A stretch of 64,000 nucleotides of DNA, taken from positions 181,766,388-181,830,387 of the forward strand of contig NC_084827.1 of the NCBI RefSeq assembly GCF_033115175.1. The letters run 5' to 3'. Below the pieces are notes generated by a model. It made no database searches. It had not been told where the DNA came from and saw only the letters and a list, made by a program, of their open reading frames with translations. The translations under genes and the position numbers were made by a program. Source of the DNA: Lepus europaeus. Its lineage: Eukaryota; Chordata; Mammalia; Lagomorpha; Leporidae. The stretch's first letter is position 1. Each line of letters opens with the position of its first letter. Positions 11,067 to 23,000 of this stretch are shown piece after piece.

Positions 11067-14000
11067 GTGGGCGCCGCCGGGGCCGGGGGCCGGGGGGTGG
11101 GCGAGCCGCGGCGGCCCCTGGCCCGGGACGGCGGCCTGCGGCCCGGGGGCGCCGGTGCGGGGCCGAGCCGGTGCGGGGCCGAGCGGGGGCCGGGGCCGAG
11201 CTGGGGCCGGGGCCGAGCGGGGGCCGGGGCCGAGCTGGTGCCGTGGCCGAGCTGGGGCCGGGGCCGAGCTGGGGCCGTGGCCGGGCTGGGGCCGTGGCCG
11301 GGCTGGGGCCGTGGCCGGGCTGGGGCCGTGGCCGAGCTGGTGCCGTGGCCGAGCTGGGGCCGTGGCCGGGCTGGGGCTGGGGCCTCGCTGGGGCCGTGGC
11401 CGAGCCGGGGCCTCGCTGGGGCCGGGGCCGCGCCTGCCCCGGGCCCGTGGAGACCGGAGTTAGGGTGTTCGGGTCCCCGCGCTGCAGCCGCCGGGAGCGG
11501 AGCCCTGCGGGTGGAGGTTAGCGCCTTAGAGGGAGGCTGGTGTGGGTGCAGGCTCGGTCCGCGCCGCGGTGGGTGAGCGCCTGGAAGTCGCCCGGCGCTG
11601 GCTCACTGCTCAGGGAGTCTGGGATGGCTCCTGGCAACTGTCAGGTGTGTGGCAGCGCGGGGTGTGTGTGTGTGTGCAGAGCTGTTTCCAGGGCGCGCCG
11701 AGGGCCCTTGGGAACTGGGGTGCTCTGGGGCTAGGAGGCAGGGGGACTCTGGGGTGGTCTGGCCATTGTGGGCCCTCAGCTCACCCCTCAACAGGTCGGC
11801 CGCCCGACCTGTGCAGACTTTACCTTAGCTCGTAACGTGTGCCAGTGCGTGTCCCCAGTCCCCAGGGCCTCTCCTGGACGGTGTCGGGGAAGGGGCCGGC
11901 TGTGGGGGGAGCCCCATGGGACAGGGGCAGGGTGCTGCGCCGCCTTCCCCTGGGGAGGTGGCAGGTGCTGTCCCCTGCCTGGAAGCCTGGGTGGGAGCAC
12001 CGAGCCCTCCACTCTGGTCTGCTCTTCGTCCTGCCTGCTCCCTGAAGGGCAGAGCTGTGGAGGGAGGTGGCTCTGTGACTGCCGGGCTGGGAAGAGGGCG
12101 CGCCCACGGCGGGAAGAGGGACCCAACTCGGAGGCCAGAACGGGCTGTGTGGGGTGGGTCGCGGGGCCCAGGACAGGCTGTGTGGGGTGGGTCGCGGGGC
12201 CCAGGACGGGCTGTGTGGGGTGGGTTATGGAGGCCAGGATGGGCTGTGTGGGGCGGGTTATGGAGGCCAGGATGGGCTGTGTGGGGCGGGTTATGGAGGC
12301 CAGGACGGGCTGTGTGGGGTGGGTGGTGGGGGCCAGGATGGGCTGTGTGGGGTGGGAGCGGGGCCCAGCATGGGCTCTGTGGGGTGGGTTATGGAGGCCA
12401 GGACGGGCTGTGTGGGGTGGGTTATGGGGGCCAGGACGGGCTGTGTGGGGTGGGTCGCGGGGCCCAGGACGGGCTGTGTGAGGTGGGTCGCGGGGCCCAG
12501 GACAGGCTGTGTGGGGTGGGTTATGGAGGCCAGGATGGGCTGTGTGGGGTGGGTTATGGAGGCCAGGACGGGCTGTGTGGGGTGGGTCGCGGGGGCCAGG
12601 ACGAGTTGTGTGGGGCGGGTTATGGGGGCCAGGACGGGCTGTGTGGGGTGGGTCGCGGGGCCCAGGATGGGCTGTGTGGGGTGGGTTATGGAGGCCAGGA
12701 CGGGCTGTGTGGGGTGGGTTATGGGGGCGAGGACGGGCTGTGTGGGTGGGTCACGGGGCCCAGGACGGGCTGTGTGGGGTGGGTTATGGAGGCCAGGACG
12801 GGCTGTGTGGGGTGGGTTATGGAGGCCAGGACGGGCTGTGTGGGTGGGTCACGGGGCCAGGACGGGCTGTGTGGGGTGGGTTATGGAGGCCAGGACGGGC
12901 TGTGTGGGGTGGGTTATGGAGGCCAGGACGGGCTGTGTGGGTGGGTCACGGGGCCAGGACGGGCTGTGTGGGGTGGGTTATGGAGGCCAGGACGGGCTGT
13001 GTGGGGTGGGTTATGGGGGCCAGGACGGGCTGTGTGGGGTGGGTTATGGGGGCCAGGACGGGCTGTGTGGGGTGGGTCGCGGGGCCCAGGACGGGCAGTG
13101 TGGGGTGGGTTATGGAGGCCAGGACAGGCTGTGTGGGGTGGGTTATGGGGGCCAGGACGGGCTGTGTGGGGTGGGTTATGGGGGCCAGGACGGGCTGTGT
13201 GGGGTGGGTTATGGAGGCCAGGACGGGCTGTGTGGGGTGGGTTATGGGGGCCAGGATGGGCTGTGTGGGGTGGGTTATGGGGGCCAGGACGGGCTGTGTG
13301 GGGTGGGTTATGGGGGCCAGGACGGGCTATGTGGGGTGGGTCGCCGGGCCAGGACGGGCTGTGTGGGGTGGGTTATGGGGGCCAGGACGGGCTGTGTGGG
13401 GTGGGTCGCGGGGCCCAGGACGGGCTGTGTGGGGTGGGTTATGGGGGCCAGGACAGGCTGTGTGGGGTGGGTCGCGGGGGCTAGGACGGGCTGTGTGGGG
13501 TGGGTTATGGGGGCCACGACGGGCTGTGTGGGGTGGGTTATGGAGTGTGCAGTGTGGGTTGTGTGTGTGGGGCCGTGACGCCCTGTGGAGTGTGCAGTGT
13601 GGGTTGTGTCTGGGGCCGTGACGCCCTGTTGAGTGTGCAGTGTGGGTTGTGTGTGTGTGGGGCCGTGATGCCCTGTGGAGTGTGCAGTGTGGGTTGTGTG
13701 TCCTGCCGTGACGCCCTGTGGAGTGTGCAGTGTGGGTTGTGTGTGTGTGGGGCCGTGACGCCCTGTGGAGTGTGCAGTGTGGGTTGTGTGTGTGTGGGGC
13801 CGTGACGCCCTGTGGAGTGTGCAGTGTGGGTTGTGTGTGTGGGGCCATGACGCCCTGTGGGAGTGTGCAGTGTGGGTTGTGTGTGTGGGGCCGGGCCGCC
13901 CTGTGGAGTGTGCAGTGAGGGTTGTGTGTCCTGCCGTGACGCCCTGTGGGAGTGTGCAGTGTGGGTTGTGTGTGTGTGGGGCCGTGACGCCCTGTGGGAG

Positions 14001-17000
14001 TGTGCAGTGTGGGTTGTGTGTGTGTGGGGCTGTGACGCCCTGTGGGAGTGTGCAGTGTGGGTTGTGTGTGTGTGTGGGGCCGTGACGCCCTGTGGAGTGT
14101 GCAGTGTGGGTTGTGTGTGGGGCCGTGACGCCCTGTGGAGTGTGCAGTGTGGGTTGTGTGTGTGTGGGGCCGTGACGCCCTGTGGAGTGTGCAGTGTGGG
14201 TTGTGTGTGGGGCCGTGACGCCCTGTGGAGTGTGCAGTGTGTGTGTGTGTGGGGGGGGCCGTGACGCCCTGTGGGAGTGTGCAGTGTGGGTTGTGTGTGT
14301 GTGTGTGGCCGTGACGCCCTGTGGAGTGTGCAGTGTGGGTTGTGTGTCCTGCCGTGACGCCCTGTGGGAGTGTGCAGTGTGGGTTGTGTGTATGGGGCCA
14401 TGATGCCCTGTGGGAGTGTGCAGTGTGGGTTGTGTGTGTGGGGCCGTGACGCCCTGTGGAGTGTGCAGTGTGGGTTGTGTGTGTGTGTGGGGCTGTGACG
14501 CCCTGTGGGAGTGTGCAGTGTGGGTTGTGTGTGTGTGGGGCCGTGACGCCCTGTGGAGTGTGCAGTGTGGGTTGTGTGTGGGGCCGTGACGCCCTGTGGG
14601 AGTGTGCAGTGTGGGTTGTGTGTGTGTGTGGGGCCGTGACGCCCTGTGGAGTGTGCAGTGTGGGTTGTGTGTCCTGCCGTGACGCCCTGTGGGAGTGTGC
14701 AGTGTGGGTTGTGTGTGTGGGGCCATGACGCCCTGTGGGAGTGTGCAGTGTGGGTTGTGTGTGTGGGGCCGTGACGCCCTGTGGAGTGTGCAGTGTGGGT
14801 TGTGTGTGTGTGTGGGGCCGTGACGCCCTGTGGGAGTGTGCAGTGTGGGTTATGTGTCCTGCCGTTACGCCCTGCAGGAGTGTGCAGTGTGGGTTGTGTG
14901 TGTGTGGGGCCATGACGCCCTGTGGGAGTGTGCAGTGTGGGTTGTTTGTGTGGGGCCGTGACGCCCTGTGGAGTGTGCAGTGTGGGTTGTGTGTGTGTGG
15001 GGCCATGACGCCCTGTGGGAGTGTGCAGTGTGGGTTGTGTGTGTCCTGCCGTGACGCCCTGTGGAGTGTGCAGTGTGGGTTGTGTGTCCTGCCGTTACGC
15101 CCTGCAGGAGTGTGCAGTGTGGGTTGTGTGTGTCCTGCCGTGACGCCCTGTGGAGTGTGCAGTGTGGGTTGTGTGTCCTGCCGTGACGCCCTGTGGGAGT
15201 GTGCAGTGTGGGTTGTGTGTATGGGGCCATGATGCCCTGTGGGAGTGTGCAGTGTGGGTTGTGTGTGTGGGGCCGTGACGCCCTGTGGAGTGTGCAGTGT
15301 GGGTTGTGTGTCCTGCCGTTACGCCCTGCAGGAGTGTGCAGTGTGGGTTGTGTGTGTCCTGCCGTAACGCCCTGTGGAGTGTGCAGTGTGGGTTGTGTGT
15401 GTGTGGGGCCGTGACGCCCTGTGGGAGTGTGCAGTGTGGGTTGTGTGTGGGGCCGTGATGCCCTGTGGAGTGTGCAGTGTGGGTTGTGTGTGTCCTGCCG
15501 TGACGCCCTGTGGGAGTGTGCAGTGTGGGTTGTGTGTGTGTGTCCTGCCGTGATGCCCTGTGGAGTGTGCAGTGTGGGTTGTGTGTGTTGTTGTGACGCC
15601 CCTGGGAAGCCTCCTTGCACCCTGCGCCCTCCCCGGGCGTGGATCGAGAGCCCTTGCCTGCCACCTGTGATCTGGTCCGTCCCCACAGCCACGTTAGCGC
15701 TCTGAGGGCCTGGCGGGTTCTGCTTGACTGTCTGCGGTCCGAGAGCTCTGAGCGTGGGCTGAGCAGGGGCCGGAGAGGCGCTGTCGCCTGGGAGGGGTGC
15801 GATGGCCTCTCCTTGTTCCTAGGTGATCAGGGTGACTGGTTTCCTGAAGGGCCTCTACACAGACGCTGAGATGAAGTCTGATAATGTGAAGGTAGGTGTG
15901 GGGACCGCGTGCTCACCGCGCGGCCCTGTCACGTGTGTGCGTGTCCTCACCGCGCGGCCCTGTCACGTGTGCGTGTCCTCACTGTGCTACTGTCACGTGT
16001 GTGCGTGTCCTCACCGCGTGGCCCTGTCACGTGTGTTCGTGTCCTCACTGTGCTACTGTCACGTGTGTGCGTGTCCTCACCGCGCGGCCCTGTCACGTGT
16101 GTGCATGTCCTCACCGCACGGCCCTGTCACGTGTGTGCGTGTCCTCACTGTGCGGCCCTGTCACCTGTGTGTGTGTCCTCACTGCGCTGCTCTTTGTCAC
16201 GTGTGAGCGTGTCCTCACTGCGCGACTCTGTCACGTGTGTGCGTGTCCTCACTGCGTGGCCCTGTCACGTGTGTGCGTGTCCTCACCGCGCGGCCTTGTC
16301 ACGTGTGTGCGTGTCCTCACCGTGCGGCCCTGTCACGTGTGTGCGTGTCCTCACCGCGCGGCCCTGTCACGTGTGTGCGTGTCCTCACCGCGTGGCCCTG
16401 TCACGTGTGTGCGTGTCCTCACCGTGCGGCCCTGTCACGTGTGTGCGTGTCCTCACCCTGCGGCCCTGTCACGTGTGTGCGTGTCCTCACCGTGCGGCCC
16501 TGTCACGTGTGTGCGTGTCCTCACCCTGCGGCCCTGTCACGTGTGTGCGTGTGCTCACTGCGCGGCCCTGTCACGTGTGTGTGTGTGTCCTCACTGCGCT
16601 GCTCTTTGTCACATGTGAGCGTGTCCTCACCCTGCGGCCCTGTCACGTGTGTGCGTGTCCTCACCGTGCGGCCCTGTCACGTGTGTGCGTGTCCTCACCC
16701 TGCGGCCCTGTCACGTGTGTGCGTGTCCTCACTGCGCGGCCCTGTCACGTGTGTGTGTGTCCTTACTGCGCTGCTCTTTGTCACGTGTGAGTGTGTCCTC
16801 ACTGCGCGGCTCTGTCACGTGTGTGCGTGTCCTCACTGCGCGGCCCTGTCACGTGTGTGCGTGTCCTCACTGCGCGGCCCTGTCACGTGTGTGTGTGTCC
16901 TCACTGCGCTGCTCTTTGTCACATGTGAGCGTGTCCTCACTGCGCGGCCCTGTCACGTGTGTGCGTGTCCTCACTGCGCGGCCCTGTCACGTGTGTGCGT

Positions 17001-20000
17001 GTCCTCACTGCGCTGCTGTCACGTGTGTGTGTGTCCTCACAGCGCAGCCCTGTCACGTGTGTGCGTGTCCTCACTGCGCTGCTGTCACGTGTGTGCGTGT
17101 CCTCACTGCGCGGCCCTGTCACGTGTGTGTGTGTCCTTACTGCGCTGCTCTTTGTCACGTGTGAGTGTGTCCTCACTGCGCGGCTCTGTCACGTGTGTGC
17201 GTGTCCTCACTGCACTGCTCTTTGTCACGTGTGAGCGTGTCCTCACTGCGCGGCTCTGTCACGTGTGTGTGTGTCCTCACTGCGCTGCTCTTTGTCACGT
17301 GTGTGCGTGTCCTCACTGCGCGGCTCTGTCACGTGTGCGTGTGCTCACTGCGCGGCCCTGTCACGTGTGTGCGTGTCCTCACTGCGCTGCTCTTTGTCAC
17401 GTGTGTGTGTGTCCTCACTGCGCTGCTCTTTGTCACGTGTGTGCGTGTCCTCACTGCGCGGCTCTGTCACGTGTGCGTGTGCTCACTGCGCGGCCCTGTC
17501 ACGTGTGTGTGTGTCCTCACTGCGCTGCTCTTTGTCACGTGTGAGCGTGTCCTTACTGTGCTCCTCTCTGTCACGTGTGTGCGTGTATCATTTATATGCT
17601 AGGACATGGTTGGAATTTGTTTATTTTGCAAGAACTGCAGAGAGAGGGAGAGACAGAGAGCTTCCATCCGCTGGTTCACTCCCTTGGTGGCCCCAGTGGC
17701 CAGTGTTGGGCCAGGCTGAAGCCAGGAGCAAGGAGCTTCATGTGGGTCTCCCACGTGGGTTGCAGGGGCCCAAATACTTGGGCCATCGTCTGCTGCTTTT
17801 CCCAGGCCATTAGCAGATTCTGGATCAGAAGTGGAGCAGCCGGGACTTGAACTGGTGCCTCCATGGGATGCGGCGTCTCATGCGGCCGCTTTCCCCACTA
17901 AGCCACACTGCCAGCCCCAGTGTATACCCTTTTTCATTTCATTTTCTGCTTTGTGGCAATTGTGTGTCATGCTGATTCTGTCTACTGGAAAGTGGAATTT
18001 ATTATTTTAAAGGTTAATGCTAGCCCCTTGGTTAAATAGATGATGAACTGTTTATATTTTGTTTTAAAAGATATTTCTAAATTTTTTGTAGCCTAAGAGT
18101 AGCTTTTATGTAAAAAGAGCTGTATCCATTGAACACATGAAGATAATGCAAGCTCTTAGAAGTATTTTAATATCTGTGTTTTAGGGTGGCACCGCGGCTC
18201 AATAGACTAGTCCTCCCCCTGCGGCGCCGGGCCCCAGGTTCTGGTCCCAGTCGGGGTGCCGGATTCTGTCCTGGTTGCTCCTCTTCCAGGCCAGCTCTCT
18301 GCTGAGGCCCGGGAGTGCAGTGGAGGATGGCCCAAGTTCTTGGGTCCTGCACCTGCAGGGGAGACCAGGAGAAGCACCTGGCTCCTGGCTTCAGATCAGC
18401 GTGGTGCGCCGGCCGTAGCGGCCACTGGGGGGTGAACCAACGTCAAAGGAGGACCTTTCTCTCTGTGTCTCTCTCTCACGATCCACTCTGCCTGTCAAAA
18501 AAAAAAAAAAGTATTTTAATATCTGTGTTTTAATTGGAAACATTTCAGGATAAAGATGCGAAAATTAGCTTCCTACAGAAGGCCATAGACGTGGTGGTGA
18601 TGGTTTCGGGAGAACCGCTGTTGGCGAAGCCGGCCCGGATCGTGGCCGGGCACGAGCCTGAGAGAACCAATGAGCTGCTTCAGATGATCGGGAAGTGCTG
18701 TCTCAGCAAGGTGGGGGCGGGTCCCGCGGGACCGGGACGCGGGGGCCGTGCTGGGGAAGGGGTTGGTGTGTCTTACCAGGGGGCCGTGCTGGGGAAGGGG
18801 TTGGTGTGTCTGTTACCAGTGCGCTTTGCGTCTGACCCTGTCTGCCCTGGAGCCTCTGTCCGAGTTTACAGGAGAGGATTAGAGCTGTAATAAAACAAGG
18901 GTATGTCACGCACAGGGCGCTTCCCAGGCCCTCTGCTCTTGGGCCGTGGCTGGAGGCTGCTTGCCCCGCTTCTGCTCCTCTCCCTCACGGCCCCTGAGAG
19001 GCCCTGGTCTCTGTTCAGCCGCTGTGCCTGCCTCCCCAGTTACTGCCTGAGAAGCTGGACTGTCCACAGAGCCTGTGTGGTGCAGGGTGTGGAGCTGCTC
19101 CTTCTGAGCTCTGCAGGGCAGGCCCCAGGCCTCTCCGGGCAGGTCCAGCCCAGGCCCTGGACGTTGGAGGAGGTCTCCTTCAGGACTGGCCTTTGTCCTT
19201 TTCCTGTGTGACAGCTGTGGGCTGTGGGGTAGTGGTGTTGGGCCATCACCTTGGATCCTAAAGAAAGCCGTGGCCGAGGTCCAGCGCTCAGACCTGGAGA
19301 CTCGGAGGCTGATTTTCCCAGACTCTGGCCTTGGTCCCTCGCCTCCCATTCCCTGGCATCTTTGTGTTACTTCTCTTTCTTAAAAGCAGATCTGTCGTCA
19401 TCTTGTTTTTGCAAAGATGTATTTTACTTATTGTGAAAGAGTTTCAGAGAGCTTCATCCTGCATCCATTGGTTTGCTCTCTAGACGGCTGCACGGCCCGT
19501 GCTGGGCCAGGCCGGAGCCAGGAGCCAGCTTTCTCCAGAGGAAGTTTTGCATTTGGTGGGGCCTGAATCATATCCTATCTTTTTTTCTTCCCGTATTTTT
19601 AGAAAAAGACTTTATTTATTTGAAAGAGAGAGGGGAGAAGAGGGGGAGGGGGTGAGAGAGAGGTAAGGAGAGAAAGATCACTCCTCAAATGCCTGCAACA
19701 GCCAGGGCTGGGCCAGGCTGAAACCAGGAGCCCAGAACTCAATCCAGGTCTCCCCTGAGTGGCAGCCCCCCCAGGGTGCTCGTTAACAGGGAGCTGGAAT
19801 CTGGAATAGAGCTGGGACTTGAATCCAGACATCCTGACACGGGTGCATGTCCCAGGTGGGGTCTCCTGACACGGGTGCATGTCCCAGGTGGGGTCTCCTG
19901 ACACGGGTGCATGTCCCAGGTGGGGTCTCCTCCTGACACAGGTGCATGTCCCAGGTGGGGTCTCCTCCTGACACGGGTACATGTCCCAGGTGGGGTCTCC

Positions 20001-23000
20001 TCCTGACACGGGTGCATGTCCCAGGTGGGGTCTCCTCCTGACACGGGTGCATGTCCCAGGTGGGGTCTCCTCCTGACACAGGTGCATGTCCCAGGTGGGG
20101 TCTCCTCCTGACACGGGTGCATGTCCCAGGTGCTGTCTCCTGACACGTACATGTCCCAGGTAGGGTCTCCTCTTGACACGGGTACATGTCCCAGGTGCTG
20201 TCTCCTGACACGGGTGCATGTCCCAGGTGGGGTCTCCTCCTGACACGGGTGCATGCCCCAGCTGGTGTCTCCTGACACGTACATGTCCCAGGTGCTGTCT
20301 CCTGACACGGGTGCATGTCCCAGGTGGGGTCTCCTCCTGACGTGGGTACAATGTCCCAGGTGGGGTCTCCCCTGCTGCCCCGAATGCCTGTGCCCAGTTT
20401 TTTTTTATTGTGTGAGAATCCACCTAACGTAGACTTTACCGTGTCCCCTGTTTTTCCACAGGCAGCTTAGTGTTAACTCATTGGCAGTGTGCATTCGCTG
20501 CTGCCATCCTGCTACAGGGTTCCGAATCATGCAGACCTGAGATGCTTCACCCGTTGGCCCTCCCCCCGCCCTGCACCCACCTTTGTTCTGTTTCCTTGAA
20601 TTTGACTCGTAGGGACCTCGAGGGACAAGAGTGGAATCATACGGTGTTTGTTCTTTTGTGACTGGTGTGGAAACTTAGCATAATGTCTTCAAGGTTCATC
20701 CCTGTTATAGCATGGGTCAATTTCCCCCCTTTTAGTGAATAACATTCTCATAGTATGGAATAGTATGTACACACCACAGCCCCTGGGCAGGTGTACCAGC
20801 AGTATGTACACACCACAGCCCCTGGGCAGGTGTACCAGCAGTATGTACACACCACAGCCCCTGGGCAGGTGTACCAGCAGTATGTACACACCACAGCCCC
20901 TGGGCAGGTGTACCAGCAGTATGTACACACCACAGCCCCTGTGTGGTGTGCCCGCGGTGTGTATGTACCACAGCCCCTGTGTGGTGTGCCGTGGTGTGTA
21001 TGTACCACAGCCCCTGTGCTGGTGTGCCTGCGGCGTGTATGTACCACAGCCCCTGTGTGGTGTGCCCGCGGTGTGTATGTACCACAGCCCCTGGGCAGGT
21101 GCGCCCGTGGTGTGTATGTACCACAGTCCCTGGGCAGGTGCGCCCGTGGTGTGTATGTACCACAGTCCCTGTGTGGTGTGCCTGTGGTGTGTATGTACCA
21201 CAGCCCCTGGGCAGGTGCGCCCGTGGTGTGTATGTACTACAGCCCATGGGCAGGTGCGCCTGTGGTGTGTATATACCACAGCCCCTGTGCTGGTGTACCC
21301 ACGGCATGTATGTACCACAGCCCCTGGGCAGGTGCGCCTGTGGTGTGTATGTACCACAGCCCCTGGGCAGGTGTGCCCACGGTGTGTATGTACCACAGCC
21401 CCTTGGCAGGTGTGCCTGTGGTGTGTATGTACCACAGCCCCTGGGCAGGTGCGCCCGCGGCGTGTATGTACCACAACCCCTGGGCAGGTGTGCCTGCGGC
21501 GTGTATGTACCACAACCCCTGGGCAGGTGCGCCTGCGGCGTGTATGTACCACAGCCCCTGGGCAGGTGCGCCCGCGGCGTGTATGTACCACAGCCCCTGT
21601 GTGGTGTGCCCGCGGCGTGTATGTACCACAGCCCCTGGGCAGGTGCGCCTGTGGTGTGTATGTACCACAGCCCCTGGGCAGGTGTGCCCACGGCGTGTAT
21701 GTACCACAGTCCCTGGGCAGGTGCGCCTGTGGTGTGTATGTACCACAGCCCCTGTGCTGGTGTACCCACGGCATGTATGTACCATAGCCCCTGGGCAGGT
21801 GCGCCCGCGGCGTGTATGTACCACAGCCCCTGGGCAGGTGTGCCTGTGGTGTGTATGTACCACAGCCCCTGGGCAGGTGTGCCCACGGTGTGTATGTACC
21901 ACAGCCCCTTGGCAGGTGTGCCTGTGGTGTGTATGTACCACAGCCCCTGGGCAGGTGCGCCCGCGGTGTGTATGTACCACATTTTGCTGTTCATTCTCCT
22001 GTTGATGGGCTTGTGATTAGCTTCTGTATCTTAGTTCTTTTGTATAGTGCTGCTGTGAATACAGATGTATACATACCTCTGTGAGGCCATCTTCACCCCT
22101 TTCGGGTTTATACCTGAAGAGGAATAGCCAGGTCCCATAAGTCTGTGTTTGGTGTCCTGAGGGCTCACCGCTGTTTTCCACAGTAGCTTCACCATTTTTC
22201 AATTTGCACCAGCAGTGTTCTAGGGTCCAGTTCTCCACAACCTTGTCAACACTTGTTATTTTCTCTTTTTCTTTCTGTACCAGCTGTGCTAATGGGTGTG
22301 GTGGTTAGATCCTTGTCTCCCGGCTCTCTGGGCTGGGACTCGGATTGCCCTAGACTTGTACGAAAGCAGCCTTCCCTTCCTTCTGGGGGGCACTTGTCCA
22401 CGTACATGAAGCCATGGCTCATTAGCTGTCAGGACTGGCAGAGGTCCTGAGAGGTGCTGTGCTTTGGCTATTTCCTTTCACGAGTTACCCTGTTAGTGCC
22501 CGTGGAGGCAGACGCCTCTTCATCGAGCTCTCCGTGAATGCCGAGCCTCTCACTTGCTACATGTGCTCATTTCCCCTTTTGTTTTCTGACATGGACACAC
22601 CAGCTCTCCAGTGAGGACGCAGTGAAGAGAGTTCTGTCTGGAGAGAAGGGGGATGTGAAGGGAAGGGTCTCCCTGACCTCACGGCCTCAGGAGTCGGACA
22701 ATAAGCATGTGAGAGAAGAGGAGCCCAGAGGCCACAAGGAGAAAGAGGTGAGTCGCGAGTCGCACACCTTGGAAGTAAAATCGCCTCTCTGTGGTTTAGG
22801 GAAAGCCTCGTAAATGAGATCTGTGTTCTTTTTTAGGACAGAAGAAACTCTGAAATAAAAGAGAGAAGCAGAAGCAGAGATCAAAAACAGAAAGAAGAGT
22901 TGAAAGAAGACAGCAAGCCGAGGGAAAAGGACAGGGACCAGGAGAAGCCCAGAGAGCCCGAGAGAGACGGGCGCCGAGACGGGGAGAGAGAGAAGGCCAG

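Larger units (their letters stand above)
10140..11470 (+). promoter_or_regulatory. TRAF3IP1: CpG-island promoter of TRAF3IP1
   Basis: Very GC-rich, CpG-dense stretch covering the 5' flank, 5' UTR, exon 1 and the start of intron 1. No TATA box is seen in the 150 bases before the ATG, consistent with a dispersed housekeeping promoter. The start of transcription cannot be placed from sequence alone. Confidence 0.8.

Noticed and set aside
11916..13621. Long Gly/Cys/Trp-rich frames ([11 protein letters not shown])n of up to 522 codons
   Set aside because: The 33-base unit keeps frame by chance. All three forward frames are open, and the sequence lies in intron 1 of TRAF3IP1 with no coding signature.
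13308..15692. His/Thr/Pro-rich minus-strand frames up to 559 codons
   Set aside because: Reverse complement of the GT-rich minisatellite. Overlapping frames are equally open, and length varies with the TG run.
15823..17813. Frames of several hundred codons ([17 protein letters not shown]) extending from exon 2
   Set aside because: Product of the 33-base E-box array. Exon 2 has a good donor at 15892 and continues in frame to exon 3.
18184..18510. tRNA gene suggested by A and B boxes
   Set aside because: The boxes belong to the tRNA-derived head of C-repeat SINEs. No complete cloverleaf is formed.
20689..22016. Frames such as ([13 protein letters not shown])n and (VCTTAPGQV)n on both strands
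   Set aside because: Minisatellite inside an L1; no gene.
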